From NCBI GenBank assembly GCA_015852425.1, contig JAAAIG010000010.1, positions 1 through 64,000 of the forward strand: DNA of 64,000 nt, read 5' to 3'. Of this stretch, positions 1 to 11,800 are shown piece after piece. The number at the start of each line of letters is the position of its first letter. Position 1 is the first letter of the stretch. The notes beneath the pieces are model-generated. The model did no database searches. It was not told the origin of the DNA and saw nothing but the letters and a program-made list of their open reading frames with translations. The stretch comes from Gryganskiella cystojenkinii. Taxonomy: Eukaryota; Mortierellomycota; Mortierellomycetes; Mortierellales; Mortierellaceae. Position numbers and translations under genes: made by a program.

Positions 1-57
1 AGATCAATTAAAAAATAATAATTTAAATGTTTGAAGTTTTTTGAAAATGTTGAAAGA

Positions 58-188
58 AGCGTATTTGGCCAGGAATTTTTTGGTTGCGTATTTGCAAATA
101 CACCAGCCCGGGAGCTGGTGTATTTCAACGGACATTTCACGCCGGAAAATACGCAACTATCTGGGCTCAAAAAAAATTAAAATACGCT
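58..188. repeat. Nested inverted repeat (fold-back element)
   Basis: Three pairs of inverted arms nest around one centre. The outer pair is 58-66 with 180-188 (9 bp, AGCGTATTT and its complement). The middle pair is 83-93 with 147-157 (11 bp, GTTGCGTATTT). The inner pair is 96-107 with 114-125 (12 bp, AAATACACCAGC) around the loop CCGGGA. All arms are perfect as read and share a GTATTT core. The structure could extrude as a cruciform or mark a MITE-like or transposon-end sequence. It lies about 1.1 kb before the Fanzor-like gene. I found no matching copy downstream of that gene, so its link to the gene is only a suggestion. Confidence 0.7.
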
Positions 189-1263
189 GAAAAATGTCCA
201 TATCTGACACAATGACATCACTTTTTTCTCCACACGTATTGTCGCTAAAAGGAGCGTTTGATTTTATTCGGCGAATCAATAATAGAGACATTCTTGTGCC
301 TGTGTCCGTCCCAGGAGGCGACGAGGAGTTTTTTCTTTGTTTTGACTCTGTTCTCGTCTTCATTGTGTACCTAGACTTGCCCTACTGAAATATTGTTGTT
401 TGTGGTTTTTGCACAAGGGAGGGAGGGGCGAAGACATTTGGCCCATCGTTCCGTGAACTATCAACCAGGAAACAGGAACCCCTGTCTTCAACGGTGAATT
501 TTCTTTGAGTCGCTTCCCGTCTCATTTAATAAAAGCGCGGCCCCAACTGTGCCTCTTCGGCTTTTTTTGTCGCAGCCTTTTTCATTCCCCATATATACAT
601 CCTCATTCCCCTGTGAACCTCAGACAAATATTTATCTTCAGATTCGTTTTCACTCTCATTACACCATCCGAACCTGTCGACTTGATTGACTTTCGTGTTG
701 AAGATCAATTGTCGTCAACCCTCTTTGAAGCACAAAAATACATCTTGAAGATTTTCGACTTTTGTTCACTGCAGTCGTCTTTTGAAGAACTAAAGTTCCT
801 CTCTCGTCTCTACAGTGGCCATACGACTTGATCATTTCGGTCTCTCTGTCCCTCGAGCACATTTGGCTCTTGTTATTCATCTTGTGAGGTACACTCAACA
901 ACTCGTTCTTCTGCGCCATGGACGCAACCCATTGCAATGACGACTATTAACAAAAGTCACACCATACCTTTTCATATTTCCTTTCCGCATCGACAGCTCC
1001 TGCGACCCCTTCCCCCCTGTGTTACTTACCATCAATAACCACCGAAATCTGTCACTCGCGTATCGCCAATAACAAACAGTACTCATCCTCAGCGCAGCCC
1101 AGTCACAGAAAACCCGCATTTCTGGATATCACCCCTCGTCTCCCCGCCTTTTCTCATCAACAGCGTCAGTCCCCGTAAGTAAAGGTCTCTTACATATCTT
1201 TTTTGTCTCTTTTTGGAGCGATTTTCAAGTGGACTTAGACCCTTTCTTTATCTTGCTCCGCAG
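189..1263. other. Upstream region without a supported gene
   Basis: About 1.1 kb between the fold-back repeat and the start of the Fanzor-like gene. It is pyrimidine-rich on the plus strand, as expected for a fungal promoter and 5' leader. Short open frames on both strands have no recognisable domain and no splice-compatible continuation. No clear TATA box or other site can be argued. Confidence 0.5.
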
Positions 1264-4200
1264 ATGGGTACAAAAGATGTCGCGAGGCTGGCCAAGGAGG
1301 CTCCTCAGCACGTTGAGAATCTAAAGGACCCGAGATACATGAAGCACATCGATTTCATGTCCTTGGAGTACACGGCCGCGAACGCTATAGCTTATAATGC
1401 TCTTGTCAAAGAGATGAGCTCCATCAAAACGTCTCTGGCCGCTCCTTCGGTTTCTGTTGGAAACGTCGTTACAGGGCAGTCGATCGATAATACCAACCCT
1501 GCTGCACCTGCCCAGGATCAAACCTCTCATACACAGCAGCCAATGACACGACCCTTCGACATGAGCCTTCTTGACCAGCTCAACAATCTCATTGAGCAGG
1601 AGAATCCTCGCAGGATATATGTCGACGATGGAGAGTTGACCACATCGAAACCCAAAGCCCAAAGTGTAAGAAGGATTTATCAACTCGTTGCTACAGTAAA
1701 GCCTGATTTATGGAGAAGAGTTGCTGATTTGCTTTATCTGTTCATATGTGCTGGCAATTTAGATGTGTGAATCAGTTGGTTATACGATCAGTCGTCGCCT
1801 CGCCAAGGCTCGAGGCCTGGACCAGACAAGAACTATGATTCACATCGACGGTCTACTCTCCAAGCAAAAGCACTCTGAACATGTCAAGAGGTCAAGTGCA
1901 CAGGACAAAGAAGTGACTGCTATCGAGCGACTTCATTATTCGACAACGCGCACCGACAAGGATGTCCTCGACAAATGCAAAAAGGTCTACCGTCTCGACC
2001 GAGACCTCCTGAGAGGAGAAATAGCCGATGTTCTCGAACGCCTAGGATGGACGGTCTGTCTCTGCGAGTTCCAGGCTGATACCTGCATTGCTCAAAGAAA
2101 CCGGGACATTCCAGTCACCGAGCGTGCAAATTTTCGTGTCATTACGAACGACAGCGACTTTTTCGTGTACGAGGATATCGAGTCTGTCACCATCCCTGTG
2201 AAAGGCGTCCTTACAACCATTTTCAAGAAGGAATTCCTCGAGTATCTCGGTTTGCAGTCGGCTCGACAGTTACTTTGGGCGGCGATGTTTACCACAAACG
2301 ACTATTTCAAGGGTGGATATGGATATGGCTTCTTGACAAATATCAAGTTCGTCAAGGACAATTCCAGTCTCCCTTGGCCAACCCTATCAATGTTTGTTAC
2401 CCGAGATCCCTTCAGTCAAGAGCCCATCGAACTCCACGACGCTTTCGACCTGAACAGAAACAAGCAGGAACTTGTCGAGAACCAGGTCGACATGATGCGT
2501 CTTTTCGTCAAGCTATACCTTGACAATATCATTCCCAAAATCAAAGAATCAGAGAAGAAGCGTAATAAGGAACGCCGCGAATCGCATCGACAACTGGTTC
2601 ACTTGCACACACCCGAACCCGAGGATTTTGACCATGCCATCTCAGCATTTATCCGCATTGAGGAAACGGTGGACGACAACCCCCCCAAGCCACCAAGGAC
2701 CCATGAGCGGATCAAAACAATCCTCGAGGACACCCTGAAACGGCAAGTTGATCTCAATCTTCCAGCTGAAAAAAAGGTCGAGCCCCTCCCTTCGAACAGA
2801 GGCATTTACGACGCCTGGACGAACGTCTCCTTACTTCGACTTGAAACGCGCCGGTTGGAGCAGCAGGTTGTTGATCTCCAACATAACGTCTACAATATCA
2901 CTGGTGTCGCAAGACAGGAAGCTCGAGCCAATGCGGTCCAGCTAACGTTAAGTCGCCAAAAGCAGTTGGAGGACTTCATGAAGGCGAGCGTTGATTACGC
3001 TCGATTGTTTCCGCGTCACCCACGATTTGACTTTCCTAAATACTGTGGCGTGCCAGGTGATTTCTTTTCAAGGTCCACGGTCATCGGTGATCAGAGTCTC
3101 ATCGCCCATGCCGTCGTCGGTCGTGCTCCTGTCACCGGTGACCTAGATGGTCAAGAACCCTCTCAGGATGAGAAAGTCGCGTTCATTGTCCACGAAATCA
3201 AACACACTAAAGAGTTCATGCAGGGATCCCTGTCTCCGGCTATCAGACATCGTGCTCAAATGGATTTGCGTACCTTGCTCGACCTTGAGGAACAGATCAA
3301 GAAAAACCACAATGTTGTCACCATCGCCATCCTCAACTCAAAGTTGACTCCTCGTCGCACAGCCAGCGCGGATGGAGACTCGTCTTCTCCAGCGCAAGGG
3401 ACCGATCCATCACAGTTACCGGCTTCCTCAACAGCTGGAGATGGACAGGTTCCTCCTACTGGACATATTGATCCAGTCAGTCTCGAGACAGACTTGAAAC
3501 GAAATCGACGACGCCTAAAGGATCTACAAGACGGCGCCGGTTTACTTGTTCACGAGTTATGGCAACGTCGCGATAATGAGCTCCAATTATTGATTACAGA
3601 CCAGGCTCGAATTCGGAAAGAACTCGGTCAGTTCTTTCCCCGAGGCCCTCCTTTGCAGCTTGCTCCATGCCGAGCATCATCTCCCGAGACTGCCGAACTT
3701 GAGGCCAATATCAAGCCTCTATTGTACCTCGACGACCAACCTCTTTTTTCGACTGCTGACGTTCCCTCCGATGCATCACAGGGTCCATCCAGCACAACTA
3801 AAGGCAAGACACCCGTGCGTGTGCCCGTCGGCAAGCCTCGACAGGGGACACCAGCCACAGCCAAAAAGCAGGATCAACAATTAGCGGGCAACGCTGAAGC
3901 ATCAACCTCGGGTCGAATCACCAACAACGCCACGCCAAATCCTTATGAGACGAGGACTGATATCGGAAACCTCCGAAATATATACAACAACCTTTACCAA
4001 CTTGCAACAAACCTTTGTCATGAAGGCGACAAACTTGTCGCAGAAGAATGGCATCTCCGTCATTCAAAGTTTCGTTTCCTGGCATGGCGCCTGGACCAGG
4101 TACTACAAAGGATCCAACAGCTCAACCCAACCTTTTCTCCTCTCGATCCTTTGGACGACTTTCCTATTCGACAACCGCTGCAGAGATCAGTCTCGACTAC

Positions 4201-7200
4201 GAGCCAACGCGCCTTGAAATACAAACGAATTCACAAGCGAATTAAAGAGGGCATCACCCAAAGGAGAAAAATCGAAAAGGAAAAAAAGTGGAGAAGCTCC
4301 AGGTACGTTTTTGTTTTTCAAAACCAATTCGTGTTGTAGTTCCATTTCATAACAAAGCAGACTATGAAATCTAACCGAGTTTTGAAATCTATTTTTGATT
4401 ATATAGGTACAGACCCCGATTCGATATTCCGCGCTACGTCGCGCGGACTGTTGTGCCAACTAAGAATCCCAATATTCCTGCTGATGATCCTGCTCTAGTT
4501 GCTCCCCCTCCGGAGTCTAGTCCTGAAGATTCCAAGGAACTTGCGATCGAAGGGTCCGTAACAACAACGAGTACAAGCAAGCAAGGCACAGAGGCCGGGA
4601 GCTCGTCGACGGCAAAGGGGACAAAAAAGCGCGAACCAAAATCCAAGAGCACAACGACCACGAAAACAAAAAAAGAGCAAGAGAAAAAACCAAAGCGGAG
4701 CGTTGGGCTCGGACGTGTCTTCGGCCAGGTCGCCAAGCCCGGTTCAAAGCCTCGTGGAGAACCATTCCAGCATAAAAAAGTCATTCAACAATCATTCGCC
4801 CTCGTCACCCAGAATGCCGGTTGCGCAAGATCCTGTCTGTCTCGGGCATTACTCTCACGAGTAGACGAGGGCACGTTTGCCAAAGAAGATATTGACCTTA
4901 TTGCTCTTCGGATGGAGGATGCTTGTGCTATCTGCAACGAAGCTCGGATGCGTGTTTTCCACGCCTTTCAGATGCAGATCGTTGTCTCCTGCGAGGAGTA
5001 CCCATGGGCCCCAGGATCCGATTACGATGGTAACCCCACTTTTTTGCTTGCTCCAAACGAGCAGTTTCTGAGGACACTTCTTGACCATACAAAAGGCGCC
5101 ATGTTGTTGAGACATAGCTACCAATGGGCCTTGAACGACAAGCCCATGCTGGGGGTAGATCGATCCGCAGAAAACGATTTTATCCGCAACATGTCCTCGG
5201 ACATGTACCGGCGACTCAAGAGTTGTTATCCACCTGGCCTTCAAAAGTCCAACCACGGAAACTTGAAACTTGCCCTTGCCATTCAAGACCTGGCGGAAAA
5301 TGCATGGCTGACCATTGCCATGCATTTCAAACAGCTGGTGGTGACCCTCAAGGACAAGGTAAAGAAATGCCATGCAACAATGTTTGTGTGATGGATGCCA
5401 CATGATAATGTATCAAGAAGAAGAGCTAATTTTTCCTATATTTTTCCCGTATTAAAATAGATCAAGAAGCTTGGCATCACGGGCTTGCCTGAACTGATTG
5501 ATCCCTACGAGAAAAAGGAAACAACTGGCGGTAGGATGGCTACTGGAGAAGCCGGACATGGCGCCACAAGTAGGGAGGAACAACCTCAGGGTCAATACCA
5601 AAGAGACGAGGAAGAAGTACAAGAAATCGACGAAGAAGAAGAGCTCAGGAAGACAAAATTTGGACCCGACTATATCCAAATGCTGTGGACATACCACCAG
5701 GCAATCCCGGAGCATCATCGTCCCGCATTCTTCCCCATGGTCGGATTCAAGGACACCTTTATTCGCTTTGAAGAAAGAGCTCTGGTCGACATTCTCTGGG
5801 GTTATCACCAAAGAGACAGCAGCCACTGCGCACCAGTCGAGGTGTCTGTCCGGAAGCTGTTTGAAACAGTGATGGATGCTCATGCTGCAGCAAAACAAGA
5901 CCCTGGATTTGTTCTCTTTGAGCTATTTTACGGCGACAGGGAGCTCATCGCCAAATCGGAAACATTTCGACTGACCAACTATGGGAAATCAACGTGTACG
6001 ATGAGCCACTTTGGGGAATACAGAAGATCCACCGAGGCCATGACTACGTTCGTCAACGGGGCCAAAATGTTTTGGAAAGAGTTGAACACGTGTATCGAGA
6101 GTGGTGCATCAGTGACATCCTCGATGCCACGTTTCCGCCCCAATCTGGATCGATGGACGCGCTATATCCTTAGCAACTACGTCCTGTTCAATGGACTCGA
6201 GGTCCATTTTCTCGCCTATGACAGTCGACGCCCGGTCAGGCGAAATATCTTCGTGCGAGACCTCACCCATATCAGTCCAACAGAGTCCAAGCAGTTTGTC
6301 AATAACTTTACAGGTGTGGATCCTGGCGAGCGGGTGACGGCCTCCTTCTGTCTTCTTAGTCCCAACCCTGACCCTGAAGTGCCCAAACAGGGCTGTGACT
6401 CCATCCACAAAGTTCAAGGCAAGCTCAAAGAGTCAAAGCCGCTTGCAGTCAAAGGTCAGAGCGGACGCGGGTCTTCTTCGCTAGTGTCTGCGAATACCCC
6501 AGAGTCTGGGGCAACAGGGGACACATCGCAAATACCAGATAAGACCGTCATAAACCTGTCCATAACCCGAAAGGCTCTCTTCCAGCAATCTTTCAAGTAC
6601 CGGCAGGAACTCGAGGTCTTGAAGCAGTATCGAGGACCCCTCCAGGCTGGTAATGTCTCGTTCAGCTTGTGGGTTCCAAAAGACTTTGAGTGGCGAAAGC
6701 ACCTCTTGCCTCTAGGGAACGATGGTGATGAGCAGGGGACCTTGACAGAATCGCCAGGTGTCCAAGAGCTCGAGTCCATGTTGTTGCCAAACTCGTATCA
6801 ATCCCGGACTGACATATACGCTATAGTCCAAACGCGTCAACATCTGTACCCTTCTCTGCATACCTTCTATGCGTCTATGAAGCTGAAGAAAATGGCCTGG
6901 GAGCTTAAAAAGGCCTTAAAGTCTGAAAGGGACAAGGCCGCATCTGCTGTACTTAAAAAATGTCCGCAGCCAACACTCTTTACATACGGCAAAGCCAAGT
7001 TTCGCAGCAAATTCAATCTGTCCTCGCCGCACGATACTTTTCGCATGGATTTTGCATCCAAGGTAACTATTGCTCGGACTACAGTATTTGTCTTAGGGAC
7101 TTGCTTCAGCAATACTAACCACGATTTTAAAATACAGGCCACATCGTTAGGTCATACAGTGGTACTGGTGAATGAGTACATGACTTCGAAAATGTGCCCT

Positions 7201-7401
7201 GTTTGCGTCTCTGCAGAGAACCAGAATCGATTGGTCCAACAAAAGTATAGGACTTTTGTCTGTCCATCGTGCCGTGTGCCAATAGACCGGGACCATGGCG
7301 GATCCCACAACATGGCTCTCCTTGGTTGGTACTGGGTCCATCATCGACGGAGACCGAAACCATTAGACTGGACCCCCGAACCAAACCCTTCCATTCCTTG
7401 A
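1264..7401 (+). CDS. FEN1/XPG-like nuclease fused to a Fanzor/TnpB-like RuvC nuclease
   Basis: Exons are 1264-1665, 1763-4302, 4407-5358, 5461-7062 and 7138-7401; they join in frame to 1,919 aa without a stop. The start MGTKDVARLA resembles the MGIxGL start of FEN1/XPG nucleases. FEN-like landmarks follow: HID at D30, YVDDG (D121, D122), FQADTC (Q238, D240), TNDSDF (D264, D266) and TNDY (D314) before a GYGYGF turn. Residues from about 420 to 1150 are helical or coiled-coil and low-complexity, then comes a Lys-rich stretch. The C-terminus has the Fanzor/TnpB order: GVDPGERV (RuvC-I, D1585), TYGKAKF (1806-1812), VNEYMTSK (E1845), zinc ribbon C1852/C1855/C1874/C1877, then DRD (D1884) and N1890. 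Known Fanzors are RNA-guided DNA endonucleases of eukaryotic transposons. That this protein is RNA-guided, or that both nuclease sites work, is inference. Removing the last intron (75 nt, in frame, no stop) restores a family-like spacing. No neighbour suggests a partner. Confidence 0.8.
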
Positions 7402-8832
7402 GTATCGTCCTTTGGAAGTGAGAAAGGGAGAAAAGAGAAGGAACAGGAGAAGAAGGAAAAAGAAAAACAAAAAGGCAAATCAAAAAAATAAAAAAATGTT
7501 CTTATTAAGACAGCGGTCTTGAGGTATGTGGGCAAAATCGGAAAAGAAAAGACATGGCATTAACAGCAAAGCTGTCACTAATTGGCTTGAGTGCCTTCTG
7601 GCGCTCGGTATGGTTCAAAAATAAATACAGCTCACAGGGCATTATATAGATCCTCAAAGAAACGTACATCTTGGATACTCGAGCATTACTGCCACCATCT
7701 TCATCATCATTTCGCTATGCCTTGCTCATCACGAAGAAGCAGGTGAACATTTTGCCTTCAGAAGTTCTCAACCAAAACTTCGAAATTTGTGCTAATGGAT
7801 TGTTCCAAAGAACATAAATCGCCATGGTTCTCATCATTTAGTCCAGGAACGACTGGTATTCCTTCGGTATATAGTCTTTGTTTTGGATTTGTCATCGCCC
7901 TTGCTGCAAAAGAAGGATGCAAATATGAAGATACACATGCCATGGAGACTGTTCTCACACCATCATCTGTCCTTTTTTTCCCGTCGTTGACAACACGGCT
8001 GCAGTCGCAGCAGAGTGTTGATGCTGTCCAAGGTGGCCAACTACCGGCCTCCGCCATTAACAATCATCCTTCCCCGGGCACTGACGAGAGGGATGCGCGA
8101 GTGGGATATAAAAGTACGATTTCAGACTCAGATCAAAAAATAATAATCTTGGGTGAAAACGCAGGTTTCAAAAAAAATTCGGCGAAAACGAAGGAAGGGA
8201 TAAGTTCCGAGCCCGCCACCATCAAATGTACTATCGCTCGTTTCAAACGGTTGCACTTTTCTTCATTTTCTAGCTCTTTCTTCAGAGTAGTTTTGGTTAT
8301 TTCGTGTGAAGTGGGATGATTGACTTAAGGGGCCAAGCGATTTCAAAAAAAGCTCTGGTTCCTGGGACACCAGGGACCATGACTGGCTTTCTCTTTTTTT
8401 TTTTTTTGTAGTCCTGAAATCGCAAGTTGGTTAATGAAGAAAAGTACAAGTAATGCGACAAGTAGCTCGTTGTATTTTCACGAGGGCAGAAGTGCCAGGG
8501 CTAACACCAGAAGCGCTCGTCGACTGCGTTTCTACACAGGGGATTTGTGCAGGGATCGAGAGGCCAAAATTGGAACAAATTAAGGGTGCGAAATCGCACG
8601 AGCCTGTTTCCGTTTCTGTTCCTCACTGACTGAACTGACACACAATTTCGCTGTATTCAATGTTCATTTCTTTTCATCTCTTTTTTTTCTTTTTTCTTTT
8701 CCTTCAATCACAACCTACCGCAGTACTCTTACCCTTCCCGCTGTTACTATTATCCCTCTTTTTTTGTTTTACCAAAACACACTCCTTCCTCCCCGCAACA
8801 ACGCTTCCGACCAAGACTACTAGACTGCCGCC
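7402..8832. other. Intergenic region; possible 3' non-coding part of the Fanzor-like gene, then XRN1 promoter
   Basis: The first 350 bases after the stop are purine-rich and contain a small hairpin (AAGAC, loop AGCG, GTCTT near 7507-7520). In TnpB and Fanzor elements the guide RNA usually comes from the 3' end of the nuclease gene and its flank, so this is where one would look; nothing here proves it. An open frame at 7789-8319 has no recognisable domain and looks like chance. A 14-bp palindrome, GTGCGA-AA-TCGCAC, lies at 8586-8599, about 235 bases before the XRN1 start, followed by CT-rich promoter-like sequence. Confidence 0.4.
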
Positions 8833-11800
8833 ATGGGAGTACCAAAGTTCTTTCGCTGGATGGGGTAATTTGATAGAATGACGACACAACACACGCGTCT
8901 TCCCCTCATTTCGATTCTCTTTTCATGCAACCGCGCGTTGCCCTTGAAGGACGGAACATGCTATTATGCCCTTCCTGCCATGACCCTAACTGCTGCTGCC
9001 CATTGCTTTTTGCTCCGAAATAAAAAAAATAATGATATAGAGAGAGATATCCCCTGTGTTCGCAGTTGATCACTGAGAATGCCATCCCCGAGTTTGGTAA
9101 TGATTCAATGGAAACCTGGAAGAAAACAAACAGGCACCTCCTATTTCTTTTGTTTTTGTGATCCTCTGTGGAGAAGACACAACGAGAAAGGCATGGATCA
9201 GATTCTGTTTGTGCACAAGAGTGTGGTTTTCTAACTTTTTTTTTACACTTATTTTTTTTTTTTTTTCAATGTGGGGGAAAATTATTAGACAACCTCTATC
9301 TGGATATGAACGGCATTATTCACAACTGCTCACTACCGAACGATACCGATGCACATTTCCGTCTCTCGGAAGACAAGATCTTTCTTGCCATCTTCAACTA
9401 CATTGATCATTTGTTCCTGAAGATCAGGCCGCAAAAGGTTTTCTTCATGGCCGTCGATGGTAAAGAAGTCTGTGCTCTAGAAAAAAAAACTCTAAGATTG
9501 CTGACGAAATTTGAAGGCGCAGCCCAGCTCCTTTTCACTCTGCGGCAAGTTTTGGACTGACTCACTCATTCTCTCAAACGCTCTGTCGGCTTCCTATCCC
9601 TCTAGGTGTTGCCCCTCGTGCCAAGATGAACCAACAACGCTCTCGTCGTTTCCGCACGGCCAAGGATGCCGAGGACGCAAAGAGAAAGGCCATCGCTAAA
9701 GGCGAAGAATTGCCAGAAGAGGAGCAATTTGATCGAAACTGTATCACCCCAGGTAACGACAAAAGAAGTTGCACTCGGCCTCATCTTTTCGCAAGATCAC
9801 AAGTCGTAACCGCTCGCTGTGTTTTAGGGTCATTGGACATTGAACATCATGTAACACATACATCTACTTTTTACCTTCTTCGAAATAACTAGGAACTCCA
9901 TTTATGAAGCGTCTGTCTGCACAATTGGAATACTTTATCTCCAAGAAGGTGACTGAGGACGCAAACTGGCACGGGGTCAAGGTCGTCCTCTCAGGACACG
10001 AGGTGCCCGGTGAAGGAGAGCATAAGATCATGGAATACATTCGTCTCTCAAAAGCACAGGACGATTACAACCCCAACACCCGGCATTGTCTCTACGGCCT
10101 TGATGCCGATCTGATCATGCTCGGTCTCCTCAGTCACGAACCTCACTTTGCACTCTTGCGCGAGGAAGTCACGTTTGGAAAATCCAACAAGAAGAAGGGG
10201 TAAGAGCAAGAATGCCTCTCTCATGGAAATCGACGGATATTCATGTGTTATTATTCAGGTACTAACAAATGAGTTCATATTTTTATGGTTTAATAGAAGC
10301 ATCGACACACAAAACTTTTTCCTGATGCACCTTTCACTCTTGAGAGAATACCTGGACCTGGAATTCAACACGTTGCAGGAGACGTTACCCTTTCCCTATG
10401 ATCTCGAACGAGTCATTGACGATTTCGTGCTAATGTGTCTGTTTATCGGAAACGATTTCTTGCCTCATTTGCCCAACTTGCATATTGCCGAAGGCGCACT
10501 GAGCTTATTGTTCAAGATTTACAAAAACCTTTTGCCAAAACTTGGAGGTTATTTCCAGGACTCAGGTGTTTTGGACCCCAACCGTGTCGAGGCCATGTTC
10601 CATGAGCTAGCTGAAGTAGTCGAGCATGAGGCCTTTGAGGCCGAATGTGATGATCTCAAGTACATTGGCGGTAAGATGGCCGAGTTGATCATCGTCCCTA
10701 GCTCTGGTGGTCACAACAAGAACGGTCGTCCACGCCAAGGAATGCGTATGGGTAAACCCATCGAGAACTCTAGCGAGCAAGGTAAGCGAGTCATAGGCTA
10801 CAGAAAGAGCTCTGGATTTGATATACATTAACGCAAATTTTCATCATAGCACTAATTCTTTTTCGTATTGTCGACCATCAATTGTTTCTAGTTATGACCA
10901 GGCGGCAAAAAGATTTGTATGACCAGATCAAGGAATTTGTCTTGGAGCGAAGAGATGTCCTCCACTTCCCCCCAACACTCAACTCTGCAGACAGGAACTT
11001 TGTTAAGAGGATTGTCTCTGCCATTGAAGTCCGTCATGGAACCGAGACCTCGCCCGAAGGCGTGAAGAACCTCTATATTGAGTTTGATGAGGAGGAGGAC
11101 GAGGAGGATGTCGAGTCCCAAGAAGCCCGTGCCCGTGTTCTGCGTAAATTTGATCAAGCAGAGGTGGTCGAGGATGTCATTGAGAATGAGAAGCTTCGCA
11201 ACGAAAAGGCCAAGAACGTTTACGAAGATAGATTGCAGCACTGGAAGGCTACCTACTACGCGGTAAGAGAGTTGGCCAGATAGATGTCATTGCATCTAGG
11301 ACGGGCCGCGCGATATTCGAACGTATTTCTAATAATGTTATCTCTTTTCCCCTTGTATGTCTCCTTTACCGTACATAGGAGAAGCTCGAGCTAACCACCC
11401 CCAACGAGATTCGCACGATGGTCTTTAAATACGTCGAGGGTTTGCAGTGGGTCCTTTATTATTATTACCGAGGAGTTGCCTCTTGGGGTTGGTTCTACCC
11501 ATACCATTATGCCCCCAAGATTTCGGGTAAAGTAGTTGTCGCAAACGAATAATTGTGTGCCCTTTCTGTGTGTGTGTGTGTGTGTTCTCCTTGTGGCTAA
11601 CGACAGGACTGACCTGTCGCTGTGAATCACAACAAATAGACTTGGAAAACTTAGCCGAATTCAAGATCCCTTTCGAACTGGGAACGCCATTCAAGCCTTA
11701 CGAGCAGTTGATGGGAGTATTGCCCGAGGCTAGTAAACAGCACATTCCCCGCGCATACTGGGTAAGAAAGATGAGCCTTTTGTGAAGTTGTCCTGGTATG

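Noticed and set aside
505..831. Plus-strand frame of 108 codons upstream of the Fanzor-like gene
   Set aside because: CT-rich leader sequence giving Phe/Ser/Leu-rich translation; no domain and no splice link in frame.
7063..7137. Reading through the 75-base in-frame intron of the Fanzor-like gene
   Set aside because: It is a multiple of three and has no stop, but clean GT and CAG ends are present. Removing it places the helix and VNEYMTSK at family-like spacing.
7789..8319. Plus-strand frame of 176 codons between the Fanzor-like gene and XRN1
   Set aside because: No recognisable motif, low-complexity end, and no promoter or splice evidence; treated as chance.
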